A stretch of 64,000 nt of DNA. It comes from an uncultured Nitrospiraceae bacterium. GTDB lineage: Bacteria > Nitrospirota > Thermodesulfovibrionia > Thermodesulfovibrionales > Dissulfurispiraceae. A program made the translations under genes and the position numbers. The notes under the pieces are model-generated. The model had not been told where the DNA came from. It made no database searches and saw only the letters and a list, made by a program, of their open reading frames with translations. How positions within the stretch are numbered: the first letter of the stretch is position 1; every line of letters begins with the position of its first letter. Where the stretch lies: contig CAIJNL010000014.1 in NCBI GenBank assembly GCA_903822005.1, positions 62,001 to 126,000 of the forward strand, read 5' to 3'. Shown here one piece after another: positions 26,997-36,060 of this stretch.

Positions 26997-28097
26997 CTAT
27001 CTCTTATTCCTGGAGAGGCTGATCGCCAGGTCCACGATCCTTTCGGCAGCATCCGTCCTGCCGATCACTTTTGAGGCCTTCTGGATCTGGGCCCGCCTGT
27101 CGCCATTTTCGTAAAGTTCACGGATCGCCTTTGCCAGATTCTCTCCAGTCAGCTGCCTTTCAAGTATAACTATTGCCGCGCCCATGTCCTCGAGTTTCCG
27201 CGCATTAAACTCCTGATGGTTGGAAGCCGCAAACGGATACGGAATCAGAACAGCAGCCTTCCCTGTGGCAGTGACCTCCGCCAGGGTCGTTGCGCCTGCC
27301 CTGCAGATGACCATATCAGCAGCCTCATACGCGTCGGACATGCGGTAAATAAATGGCTCAACCGTACCCTTGAAGCCGAGTCTCCTGTATGCATCGGCAG
27401 CGGCCTTGAGTTCACATTCGCCTGTCTGGTGTATAAACTGAATATTCTGCCTTAAATCGAGAAGGTAATTCAATGCCTCTGTGATGGCCCTGTTTATAGC
27501 GCGCGCGCCCTGGCTCCCGCCAAAGACGAGTACGTTAAACCTGTCATTTCCTGTAGTGTACGCCCGGCCTCCTGCCGGAGAATCCTTCGAAAGGATACTC
27601 TTCCTCACGGGATTGCCGGTAAGAAAAGTCCGGTCCCGGTCGAAATAAGAAAAGCTCTCCTGGTAAGTCACCGCTATTGCGCCGGCAAAGCGCCCCAGAA
27701 AGCGGTTCGCAAAACCGGGTACTGAGTTCTGCTCCATAACAACAGTAGTTACCCTCCTGATACGTGCGGCCAGCACCATGCCTGCGGACGCATAGCCGCC
27801 GACGCCTATTACGATATCGGGCCGCTCGGTCGTGATTATCCTAATGGCCTGGAACAGCGAGAAAATAAAAAGAAACCCTGCCTTTATCTGTCTAAAAAAA
27901 GACCTTCCGACCATACCTTCTGCCTTTAAAAACCTTATCTTATAACCTTCTCTAGGTATGACCCTTGCCTCTATGCCATGCCTGGTGCCTGCAAATAAAA
28001 TGCTGTTTGCCGGATCTCTTTTCAGAAACTCCTCGGCAACTGCAATACCGGGGAAGAGATGGCCTCCGGTGCCGCCCCCCGCAATGATAATCTTCAT
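26997..28097 (-). CDS. murG: UDP-GlcNAc:lipid I N-acetylglucosaminyltransferase MurG
   Basis: The 366-residue GT-B enzyme converts lipid I to lipid II at the inner membrane face. It has the glycine-rich IIAGGGTGGHLFPGIAVAEE start, VGVGGYASAGMVLAARI, VFGGSQGARAINRA and the UDP-GlcNAc site ICRAGATTLAEVTATGKAAV. The start overlaps the ftsW end by 4 bp. The normal family length and all G-loops are present. Confidence 0.96.
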   Translation of the reverse strand: MKIIIAGGGTGGHLFPGIAVAEEFLKRDPANSILFAGTRHGIEARVIPREGYKIRFLKAEGMVGRSFFRQIKAGFLFIFSLFQAIRIITTERPDIVIGVGGYASAGMVLAARIRRVTTVVMEQNSVPGFANRFLGRFAGAIAVTYQESFSYFDRDRTFLTGNPVRKSILSKDSPAGGRAYTTGNDRFNVLVFGGSQGARAINRAITEALNYLLDLRQNIQFIHQTGECELKAAADAYRRLGFKGTVEPFIYRMSDAYEAADMVICRAGATTLAEVTATGKAAVLIPYPFAASNHQEFNARKLEDMGAAIVILERQLTGENLAKAIRELYENGDRRAQIQKASKVIGRTDAAERIVDLAISLSRNKR

Positions 28098-29356
28098 TGT
28101 TTTCTTCCGCTCCTTCTCAAAGAGGCCGCCCTGTTCCGGTACTGTCCGTATCCCCTGCCGAGCGCATACTGGCTAGTTTTGGATGCCAGTGACGGTTCAG
28201 CACCCCTGTCTTCAGCAGTGCCTCCGATATGCATCAGCCCGCGCGTGGGCTTGGCAGTCCTGTATCTAGAGACATTCAGGAGCAGCCCGACAGCAATGAG
28301 GCTTACCACAAGCGAAGAACCGCCATAGCTGATAAACGGCAGGGGCAGGCCTTTGGTCGGAGCAAGTCCGGTCACCACTGCAAAATTTACTATGGCCTGT
28401 ATGGCTATCATCAATGATATCCCGGTGGCAAGATAATATGCGAATGGGTCCTCGGTCTTTCTTGCTATCATGAAGCCCCTGAAAAAAAGCATCAGAAAAA
28501 GAGTGACAACAACAGCCGCTCCTATAAACCCGAGTTCCTCTCCGATAAGAGAAAAAATAAAGTCGGTATGCACTTCGGGCAGGAATGCGAGTTTCTGTTT
28601 GCTCTCACCGAGCCCCACGCCCTGCAGGCCTCCGCTGCCAAATGCAATGAATGATTGAGTCAGCTGAAATCCTGCCCCCTGGGGATCTTTCCATGGGTCC
28701 AGAAAAGTGACTATTCTCTTCAGCCGGTACGGTTCCATAAGCAAATACACCAAAACCGGCAGGGCGCCAAGTGCTATATAGAAAAGATATCTGATCCTCG
28801 CACCGGCGAGAAAGAGCAGTGTTAATGTCAGTATCGCAAGGCTCATGGCAGCGCCGAAATCGGGCTGCAGCATGAAAATCAGCTGGAATACGGCCATCAC
28901 CGCGATGGGTATTAAAAAAAGAAAAAACTTCTCTCTGTTAAAAAAGGCCGTACTCGCAAACCAGGCCAGAAAAAGCACCATCGAAAGCTTTACGAGTTCG
29001 GAAGGCTGGAAGCTGGATGGCCAGAGTCTGAGCCATCGCCTGGCACCGCCCGCGGTAATACCCATAGGCGTGAAAACAAGCAGCAGCCCAATAAGCGATA
29101 TAAGCAGGAGCGGTATTGCCAGCTTCCTGAGAAACTTCAGGGGGATTTTATAGGCCACAAACAACGCTAAAATGCCGAGCAGCATGGTGAATCCCTGTTT
29201 CTTAAGGTAGACAAACTGGCTCATCGGGTCCAGAGCCGCATCGCCCTTCTGCAATCCGGGAGGTACAACGGCAGTAGAGCTGTATACCGCGGTGAGGCCT
29301 ATCAGTACAAGCAGGATGACAAGTATGACAATTGACTTGTCGGCGCCCTGCGTCAT
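28094..29356 (-). CDS. ftsW: Peptidoglycan glycosyltransferase FtsW
   Basis: The 420-residue SEDS-family membrane protein polymerises lipid II at the septum together with FtsI. About ten hydrophobic helices are visible, with QPDFGAAMSLAIL, GVGLGESKQKLAFLPEVHTDFIF and PLPFISYGGSSLV as SEDS hallmarks. After the last helix there is a long basic cytoplasmic tail (about 365-420). The start overlaps the murD stop by 4 bp. Confidence 0.95.
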   Translation of the reverse strand: MTQGADKSIVILVILLVLIGLTAVYSSTAVVPPGLQKGDAALDPMSQFVYLKKQGFTMLLGILALFVAYKIPLKFLRKLAIPLLLISLIGLLLVFTPMGITAGGARRWLRLWPSSFQPSELVKLSMVLFLAWFASTAFFNREKFFLFLIPIAVMAVFQLIFMLQPDFGAAMSLAILTLTLLFLAGARIRYLFYIALGALPVLVYLLMEPYRLKRIVTFLDPWKDPQGAGFQLTQSFIAFGSGGLQGVGLGESKQKLAFLPEVHTDFIFSLIGEELGFIGAAVVVTLFLMLFFRGFMIARKTEDPFAYYLATGISLMIAIQAIVNFAVVTGLAPTKGLPLPFISYGGSSLVVSLIAVGLLLNVSRYRTAKPTRGLMHIGGTAEDRGAEPSLASKTSQYALGRGYGQYRNRAASLRRSGRKQ

Positions 29357-30807
29357 AACTCCAGCACCATCCGCTTGAACTCTCTTCCCCTGTCCTCAAA
29401 ATCTGTGAACATGTCAAAACTTGCGCATGCGGGAGAGAGCAGCACGACATCGCCAGGCGAAGCTGTTGCCCTTGCCCTGGCTATGGCGAGGCCGAAATCA
29501 TATCCGGCCATTTCGCAGTCTACCACATCAGAGATCGCCTTCCCGATTTTTTCGGCAGCAGCGCCTACGAGGATGACCTTCCTGGCCTTTTCCTTCAGAA
29601 GCGGCCTGAGAAGGGTGAAATCGCTGTCTTTGTCTTTGCCTCCGGCTATCAGTATTACCCTCTCCTTGAATCCCTCAAGAGACTTCAGCACAGCGCCCAC
29701 ATTGGTGCCTTTGGAGTCGTTGATGTAAGTAACTCCGTCAAGTTCCCTTACAAATTCGAGCCTGTGTTCAAGTCCGGGAAAGGAGGACAGCGCTTTTTTT
29801 ATCCCGTCTGTTCCGCAACCCGAAAGATATGCCATAAGGGCCGCTGCCATGGCATTCTCGACGTTGTGCACTCCTCGGATGATAAAAGTTTCCGGATCGA
29901 GCAGAGCGCCGTTGACAGAGGCATTCATTCTCTTTTGCATACGGCTGAGGCTTGCGGGGGAAAGATTAAGGCGCAGCAGTCCGTTATCAAGATATATGCC
30001 TTCGACTTTCTGCAGCCTGCTGAAGTAGAAAACCGACGGAACGTTCTCCGGAGTCCTGCCCGCATTAATTATCTTCACTACCCCGGGCGTAATCGGATCA
30101 TCGGCATTCAACACAATAAAATCAGCCGGACGCTGGTTCATTGATATCCTGCATTTGGACTCGACATAGGCGTCCATTTGGTGGTACCGATCAAGATGGT
30201 CAGGTGTGACATTAAGGATAGTCGCCCCTTCGGGCCTGAAGGTATCTATCGTATCGAGCTGGAAACTCGAAAGTTCCAGGACTATATATTGCAGCCCGTG
30301 CGCTGAAGCCGGGTTCTGAAGAAGGCCCAATATCTCGGCAGCTATCGAATTCCCTATATTGCCGCCCATCAGCGTGCGTATATTGCCGCACCTGAGCATT
30401 TCATTGAGGAGGGCCGTGGTTGTGGATTTACCGTTTGTGCCTGTTACGGCCAGCACCCCTGGACAGTCTCCCTGAAAGGCTGAATGAAGAACTTCATATG
30501 CAAGCTCCAGTTCCCCGATGATCCTTATACCCAGTTCGCGGGCGGTACGCAGGGGAGCAATGTCCGAGGGCACACCGGGACTCACGACAATCAGGTCTGA
30601 TGATTCGAAGAGTTTTGGGGGATGAACCCCGAGTACGACAGATACTTCAGGATTAAGTGCATTAATGAATTCATCAATCTGTTGCTGGTTCTTCATGTCG
30701 GTTACCGTAACCTTTGCTCCCAGAAAAGCAAGCAGGTTTGCGGCCCCGACGCCGCTCCTTGCAAGACCGACTACGGTGATCTTTTTTTCATCAAAAGAGA
30801 TCCTCAT
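29353..30807 (-). CDS. murD: UDP-N-acetylmuramoylalanine--D-glutamate ligase
   Basis: The 484-residue ligase adds D-Glu to UDP-MurNAc-L-Ala. It carries VVGLARSGVGAANLLAFLGA, the ATP loop AVTGTNGKSTTTAL, NVTPDHLDRYHQMD and INDSKGTNVGAVLKSLE, with LLSPACASFDMFTDFEDRG near the end. The gene lies 39 bp after the D,D-carboxypeptidase gene, an unusual upstream neighbour in a dcw cluster. Confidence 0.96.
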   Translation of the reverse strand: MRISFDEKKITVVGLARSGVGAANLLAFLGAKVTVTDMKNQQQIDEFINALNPEVSVVLGVHPPKLFESSDLIVVSPGVPSDIAPLRTARELGIRIIGELELAYEVLHSAFQGDCPGVLAVTGTNGKSTTTALLNEMLRCGNIRTLMGGNIGNSIAAEILGLLQNPASAHGLQYIVLELSSFQLDTIDTFRPEGATILNVTPDHLDRYHQMDAYVESKCRISMNQRPADFIVLNADDPITPGVVKIINAGRTPENVPSVFYFSRLQKVEGIYLDNGLLRLNLSPASLSRMQKRMNASVNGALLDPETFIIRGVHNVENAMAAALMAYLSGCGTDGIKKALSSFPGLEHRLEFVRELDGVTYINDSKGTNVGAVLKSLEGFKERVILIAGGKDKDSDFTLLRPLLKEKARKVILVGAAAEKIGKAISDVVDCEMAGYDFGLAIARARATASPGDVVLLSPACASFDMFTDFEDRGREFKRMVLEL

Positions 30808-30846
30808 TATTTGCTGAAATAGCTGTCTCCTTCTGCCTGATTATGC

Positions 30847-31923
30847 TTACGAATTGCTGCCGGTCGGCCTTTTTATACGGTTTCCGGCTACGGTCTCTTT
30901 CTGTTTGCTGCGCGACTTCTTTTTGACCTGTTTTTTGACCGGCGTTTCGCCCCTGTTTTTGTCCCTGTAGGTCTTGTTGCTGACCAGCTGTTTCGCAGCA
31001 GGTTTTTTTACGGTACGCCTTTTAATTTTTTTCCGCGGAAGCACGTTCAGCGGGTCGTCCGCATCAGCAGTATAATATATCTCGGGATTGCGCCTCCCGG
31101 CCTGCACCTCGCCGGCTATCCCGAGCAGGGATGTCGAATCATTCCAGATATTGCCCCGCGCGGTCTCGCCTAACAGGGAGGCAACCATGACTCCCTCCCC
31201 CTTCTGCACTGCAAAAGCAAGGCAGTGTCCGGCTGACCTGGTATACCCTGTCTTGCCGCCTACCACATCTTCTTCATTCCAGAGAAGGTGGTTGGTATTC
31301 CTGACGGCAAGCCCCCGGCCCTTCTCCGTATATATCCTGTTTTCACGTGTATTAACTATGTCCCTGATGACCGGATATCTCAAGGCCTCTTTCATTATGA
31401 GAGAGAGATCATAGGCCGTAATGTGCTGCCCCTCACCCGGGAGGCCCGAGGCATTGATGAATGCAGTATTCTCGGCCCCGATGGCCCGCACCTTTGCATT
31501 CATGAGTTCCGCGAACTCCTCCTCACTATCCGATACCGCCTCAGCAAGCGCAACTGCGGCCGAGTTTACTGACCTGATCAGGGCGAGACCCAGGAGGTCA
31601 CGAACAGTAAGCTTATCTCCCACACGCAGTCTGGGCGCCCCTGTCGGTATCCGGGCTGCGCCTTTACTTACAACAACTATGCTGTCCGGATCGAGCCTGT
31701 CGAGGACAACCATGGCAGTCACAAGCTTGGTGGTGCTGGCAGGCTGGAGCCTGGTATTGGGGTTTTTTGCGTACAATATTTTGCCGCTCTGTCCGTCAAG
31801 TACGACGGCCGCCCTGGCGTTGATGGTGTCAGCATAGGCATTTCCGTGGACAAAGCAGACGGACAAAAATAAAAAAACTGCTGTCGCGCAGCAAACGTAT
31901 TTACCTATACCGGTCAATTTCAT
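30847..31923 (-). CDS. dacA: D-alanyl-D-alanine carboxypeptidase (PBP5/DacA family) inserted in the dcw cluster
   Basis: The 358-residue protein starts at 31923 with AAGGAGG; the longer frame upstream overlaps mraY. A signal peptide (1-31) is followed by the S11 peptidase domain with SxxK at S63-K66 (STTK), SxN at S117-N119 and KTG at K223-G225. It trims the terminal D-Ala of peptidoglycan peptides. The usual PBP5 C-terminal domain and amphipathic anchor are missing. In their place is a Lys/Arg-rich tail of about 65 residues. Its position between mraY and murD is not standard. Confidence 0.9.
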   Translation of the reverse strand: MKLTGIGKYVCCATAVFLFLSVCFVHGNAYADTINARAAVVLDGQSGKILYAKNPNTRLQPASTTKLVTAMVVLDRLDPDSIVVVSKGAARIPTGAPRLRVGDKLTVRDLLGLALIRSVNSAAVALAEAVSDSEEEFAELMNAKVRAIGAENTAFINASGLPGEGQHITAYDLSLIMKEALRYPVIRDIVNTRENRIYTEKGRGLAVRNTNHLLWNEEDVVGGKTGYTRSAGHCLAFAVQKGEGVMVASLLGETARGNIWNDSTSLLGIAGEVQAGRRNPEIYYTADADDPLNVLPRKKIKRRTVKKPAAKQLVSNKTYRDKNRGETPVKKQVKKKSRSKQKETVAGNRIKRPTGSNS

Positions 31924-31985
31924 TATTGTGAAGCCTCCTTGAAATGGATCTGCCCGGAATCGGCTGATTCCGCCCCTCAAATCCA

Positions 31986-33065
31986 TTACCTTAATTTTAA
32001 TGTCGCAAGGCTGAAAAATGCAAGAATAATGCCGGCAATCCAGAACCTTACGATGACCTTGGGCTCCGACCAGCCCTTCAGTTCGAAGTGATGGTGTATT
32101 GGCGCCATCTTGAATATCCTCTTGCCGGTCAGCTTGAAAGAGGCGACCTGCAGCACGACCGAGATAGTCTCGATGACAAAGATTCCGCCTACAACCGTAA
32201 GGACCAGCTCCTGCTTTGCGACCACAGCCAGTGTGCCGAGCGCCCCGCCGAGGCCGAGCGAGCCCACATCTCCCATAAAGACCTGCGCCGGGTATGAATT
32301 GAACCATAGAAAACCGAGCGATGCCCCTGCGAGCGCCCCGCAAAAGACCGTGAGCTCTCCGGTGCCTGGGAGATACAATACCTGGAGATAACGGGCGAAT
32401 ACCGCATGGCCTGCCAGATAGACAAGCGCTGCATTGGCGCAGGCCGCGATTGCAACAAGGCCTATGGCAAGCCCGTCTATGCCGTCAGTAAGGTTCACCG
32501 CATTGGAAGATCCGACAATGACCAGGATTGAAAAGGGAATGTAGAAGATGCCCAGATCAAAAAGCCATTTTTTGAAGAATGGCACGCTCAGAATAGAGGT
32601 GTTGGGATCATTCGGATTGTAGTAAAGTGATATGCTTATTACAAAGGCAAGCAGCATCTGCGCCCCGAATTTATAGAGCGCCCTGAGTCCCTTCGGATTC
32701 TTCATTACCGCCTTGAGATAGTCGTCCATGAAACCTATGGCGCCAAAGCCCAGCAGGGACATCATTACCACCCATACATACCCGTTCCTAAGGTTTCCCC
32801 ATAGCAGCATGGCGAACATTACCGCGATTATGATTATTACGCCTCCCATGGTTGGGGTGCCTGCCTTTGAAAAATGCGTCTTTGGACCATCGTCCCTTAT
32901 CTGCTGGGTCATGCTTATCTTCTTTAGCATCTCGATGATGCGGGGAGCAATCACTACTGTCACTGTCAGGGCCGTAAAGGCCGCGAGGGCAGTCCTGAAG
33001 GTTATATACTTAAAGACATTAAGGACCGAAAAATACGGCACCAGATAATTCAGCAATTCATACAC
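31986..33065 (-). CDS. mraY: Phospho-N-acetylmuramoyl-pentapeptide transferase MraY
   Basis: The 359-residue membrane enzyme attaches phospho-MurNAc-pentapeptide to undecaprenyl phosphate to form lipid I. It shows ten hydrophobic helices, the catalytic GFMDDYLK, NAVNLTDGIDGLAIG, FMGDVGSLGLGG and the HHH loop APIHHHFELKGW. Length is typical. It starts 2 bp after murF. Confidence 0.97.
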   Translation of the reverse strand: MYELLNYLVPYFSVLNVFKYITFRTALAAFTALTVTVVIAPRIIEMLKKISMTQQIRDDGPKTHFSKAGTPTMGGVIIIIAVMFAMLLWGNLRNGYVWVVMMSLLGFGAIGFMDDYLKAVMKNPKGLRALYKFGAQMLLAFVISISLYYNPNDPNTSILSVPFFKKWLFDLGIFYIPFSILVIVGSSNAVNLTDGIDGLAIGLVAIAACANAALVYLAGHAVFARYLQVLYLPGTGELTVFCGALAGASLGFLWFNSYPAQVFMGDVGSLGLGGALGTLAVVAKQELVLTVVGGIFVIETISVVLQVASFKLTGKRIFKMAPIHHHFELKGWSEPKVIVRFWIAGIILAFFSLATLKLR

Positions 33066-33067
33066 AG

Positions 33068-34483
33068 CTATTTTCTCCCTTCGGACTGACCATAATCATT
33101 ATTCTCAGGGGCGCTTTTTCCGATGATCTCCATGACCTTCTCCATCTTCATGCCGCGAGATCCTTTTATCAGCACCACATCACCCGGCCGCACCATTTTC
33201 GCCAGATCAGTTCCTGCCTCTTCTGAAGTTTCCCTGGCTGCAGAGTTAATTCCAAAGGCAGATACCGCTTTTTTCATCAAATTACCGACACCGATAAAAT
33301 ACCCTATATTGTGTTCAAGCAACAAGTTTCCGACCTCTTCATGGGCCGGTCCGCTGAAATCACCGAGCTCCAGCATATCTCCCAGCACAGCTATGGACCT
33401 GCCGCCTTTTTGTGACACTCCGGAGCCTGACATGCGGACAAGCTCCATTATCGACGCCCGCATGGAAGAAGGGTTGGCATTATACGCGTCAAAAAGATAT
33501 GTGGCTCCGCCCGATGTCCTGATCTCGAAGCGCATCTTCACGCCGTTGAATGCCTCCAGCCCCTTTTTTATGTCCTTGAGATCGAAACCGAGCATTCGTG
33601 CCACTGAGGCCGCTGCAAGCGAATTAAGGACATTGAACCTGCCGGACAGTTTTGATTCTATGCGAATGGAGTCCCCGTTGGTTTTCAGAAGAAACCCGGC
33701 CCCCTCTTCCTTCAGTTCGATTTCGCTTGCGGTTATCTCGCTCCTGCCATTATCAATGCCGTATGTCGTAACAGGGAAATTATATTTCATCGAGATGCCG
33801 CCAAGCATATAACCGTCATCTCCGTTAAGAGCTGCCCTGCGTAAATATTTAAGAAGCGAAAGCTCCTCGTCCCTTACCCTTTCGAGTGAGCCAAAGCCCT
33901 CAAGATGCTCCATCCCGATATTCGTGATGACCCCGGTGTCGGGTGAAGCTATCCCGCAAAGCATATCAATATCGCCCGGCCTGTTAGTCCCCATTTCGAG
34001 CACCATGACATCGGTGTCGTCAGCGGCCTTTGTCATGCAGAGGGGCATGCCGATATGATTGTTAAGGTTCCCCTCTGTCCTGATCATCTTAAGCCTCAGG
34101 GCAAGTATGGAGCAGATGAGTTCCTTCGTGGTCGTCTTGCCGTTGCTGCCCGCAACTGCCACGACCGGTCCGCTGAACCTCTTTCTGATAAAGCGGGCGA
34201 TGTCCTGGAGGGCCGCAAGGGTATCTTCGACCGCTATAACAGGCTTCGGGCCGAAATCTGAAGGATGCCCTGCAAGCCAATGCCTGCCTGCCAGCACACC
34301 TGATCCGGCATTCATGGCAGCAGCAATAAAATCATGCCCGTCAAACCTTTCTCCAATGATCGGGACAAAGAGTTCGCCATCCTGTATGGTCCTTGAATCA
34401 ATCGACGCAGCGCTGAAGACGCGATCTTCACCTGAAACAAGTCTGCCGCGCGTTGCTTCCAGTATGTCCTTTACACTCAACAC
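33068..34483 (-). CDS. murF: UDP-N-acetylmuramoyl-tripeptide--D-alanyl-D-alanine ligase
   Basis: The 471-residue ligase adds D-Ala-D-Ala to the UDP-MurNAc tripeptide. It has ASIDSRTIQDGELFVPIIGE at the N-domain, the ATP loop VAGSNGKTTTKEL and FDAYNANPSSMRASIMEL. I chose the GTG at 34483, which overlaps the murE stop by 7 bp and makes the N-terminus (VLSVKDIL) match other MurF proteins. An ATG at 34540 would add 19 residues and give a 64-bp overlap with murE. The start is therefore uncertain, the stop is not. Confidence 0.93.
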   Translation of the reverse strand: MLSVKDILEATRGRLVSGEDRVFSAASIDSRTIQDGELFVPIIGERFDGHDFIAAAMNAGSGVLAGRHWLAGHPSDFGPKPVIAVEDTLAALQDIARFIRKRFSGPVVAVAGSNGKTTTKELICSILALRLKMIRTEGNLNNHIGMPLCMTKAADDTDVMVLEMGTNRPGDIDMLCGIASPDTGVITNIGMEHLEGFGSLERVRDEELSLLKYLRRAALNGDDGYMLGGISMKYNFPVTTYGIDNGRSEITASEIELKEEGAGFLLKTNGDSIRIESKLSGRFNVLNSLAAASVARMLGFDLKDIKKGLEAFNGVKMRFEIRTSGGATYLFDAYNANPSSMRASIMELVRMSGSGVSQKGGRSIAVLGDMLELGDFSGPAHEEVGNLLLEHNIGYFIGVGNLMKKAVSAFGINSAARETSEEAGTDLAKMVRPGDVVLIKGSRGMKMEKVMEIIGKSAPENNDYGQSEGRK

Positions 34484-36060
34484 TGGGATGACCTGAACAT
34501 CACTTTTCGTGCCCTCACGCGCTCTGTCACGAGCGAGCATGCAGCTATCGCCTCTTCGAGCATCCTGCTGTCGCTGAAGGGATGTCTCTGCCCCTGGATC
34601 TCCTGGTAATCTTCATGTCCCTTGCCCGCGACAAGCACAATGTCGCCCGGAGATGCAAGAAGTACAGCCATTTTAATTGCTATTTGCCTGTCCTGAATTA
34701 TTATATAATCGTCCTTTTCGATGCCTGCCTCGATGTCCCGTATGATGGAGGTGCTGTCCTCGTTGCGCGGATTGTCGTTTGTTATGATGACAAAATCGCT
34801 CAGTTCAGTGGCTATCCTGCCCATAACCGGCCGCTTGGTCTTGTCCCTGTTCCCGCCGCAGCCGAAGACTGTAATGATTTTCCCGCCCTGCGCTGCTTTT
34901 TTCCCTGAACGTGCAGATGCCTCAAGCAGATGGCGGGCCGTTCCGATAAGACGTTCGAGAGCGTCATGGGTATGCGCGTAATCGACCACCGCAAGAAAGG
35001 GCTGGCCGCAATCGACCCTTTCGAACCTGCCCTTTACCATTTCGACCGCTGCTATGCCATCGGGAATGATGTCTGCCGGCACATCAACTGCCAAGGCTGT
35101 GCATATAGCGGAGAGCACATTATATATGCCGGTCTCGCCCACAAGCGGAGTTGATATCTCCATACCGCGTACATTGCCCTTCATCTTAAGGCTGAAATGC
35201 GTGCCCCTGAAAGTAAGCCGTATATCTTCCGTTGTCACGTGAGCGGCCCGGTCTGAGAGTGAATAGGTTATCTGTCTGACCGAAGGCCTCTGGGCCGCAA
35301 GCATGGCCGAAAGCCTTTTGCCGTAGGAATCGTCAATATTGATAACAGCGGTCCCCGATTCATCAAGCAGTTCTGCAAAGAGCCTGACCTTTGATTCGAA
35401 ATAGCCTTCCATGGTGCCGTGATAATCCAGATGGTCTCCGGTAAGGTTGGTAAAGATGGCGACCCTGAATCGTGTGTGGTCCGTCCTCTTCTGGGCGAGG
35501 GCATGTGAAGAGACTTCAGTGACAACATAGCCGCAGTCCTGCTCGACCATCTGCCCGAGAAGGTCCTGGAAATCGCTCGCCTCAGGCGTGGTATGCGGGG
35601 CATCGAAGCATTCATCCCCGATCATGTATCTTATAGTGCCGATCAGTCCGACGCGCCTGTTCCATTTTTCGAGCACTGACTTTATAAGATAAGAAACCGA
35701 GGTTTTGCCGTTGGTGCCTGTTATGCCTATGATCACTGTCTTTTCCGAAGGCCTGCCGTAAAAAGCGCTCGAAAAAGCGGCCAGCGCGTCCCTGCAGTCT
35801 CTGACCCTTATCCATGAAACCGATGGATATTTATCGACCAGAAGCTGAGACACCGGATGACCTTTCTCGCAGATCACAGCAGCCGCGCCTTTTGTTATTG
35901 CGTTCTCGATAAAACTATGTCCGTCGACCTTTTCACCCTTTACTGCCACAAAGAGAAATCCGTCTTTAACGGCCCTTGAGTCGTAAGTAATGCCGGCAAT
36001 CTCCTTCTGCAGGTCTCCGGCGAGGGCGTTGTAATCTGCGATGATCTTCCCGAGTATCAA
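34477..36060 (-). CDS. murE: UDP-N-acetylmuramoyl-L-alanyl-D-glutamate ligase (third residue)
   Basis: The 527-residue Mur ligase adds the third amino acid. Motifs are ITYDSRAVKDGFLFVAVKGE, the ATP loop GITGTNGKTSVSYL, TNLTGDHLDYHGTMEGYF and VVDYAHTHDALERLI. The substrate motif reads NDNPRNEDSTSI: DNPR is the meso-diaminopimelate-type form, so the wall peptide should be the Gram-negative mDAP kind. It overlaps the PBP gene by 4 bp. Confidence 0.95.
   Translation of the reverse strand: MILGKIIADYNALAGDLQKEIAGITYDSRAVKDGFLFVAVKGEKVDGHSFIENAITKGAAAVICEKGHPVSQLLVDKYPSVSWIRVRDCRDALAAFSSAFYGRPSEKTVIIGITGTNGKTSVSYLIKSVLEKWNRRVGLIGTIRYMIGDECFDAPHTTPEASDFQDLLGQMVEQDCGYVVTEVSSHALAQKRTDHTRFRVAIFTNLTGDHLDYHGTMEGYFESKVRLFAELLDESGTAVINIDDSYGKRLSAMLAAQRPSVRQITYSLSDRAAHVTTEDIRLTFRGTHFSLKMKGNVRGMEISTPLVGETGIYNVLSAICTALAVDVPADIIPDGIAAVEMVKGRFERVDCGQPFLAVVDYAHTHDALERLIGTARHLLEASARSGKKAAQGGKIITVFGCGGNRDKTKRPVMGRIATELSDFVIITNDNPRNEDSTSIIRDIEAGIEKDDYIIIQDRQIAIKMAVLLASPGDIVLVAGKGHEDYQEIQGQRHPFSDSRMLEEAIAACSLVTERVRARKVMFRSSQC

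Noticed and set aside
34484-34540. Upstream ATG start for murF
   Set aside because: It would create a 64-bp overlap with murE and an N-terminal extension not seen in MurF; the GTG at 34483 fits family length better.
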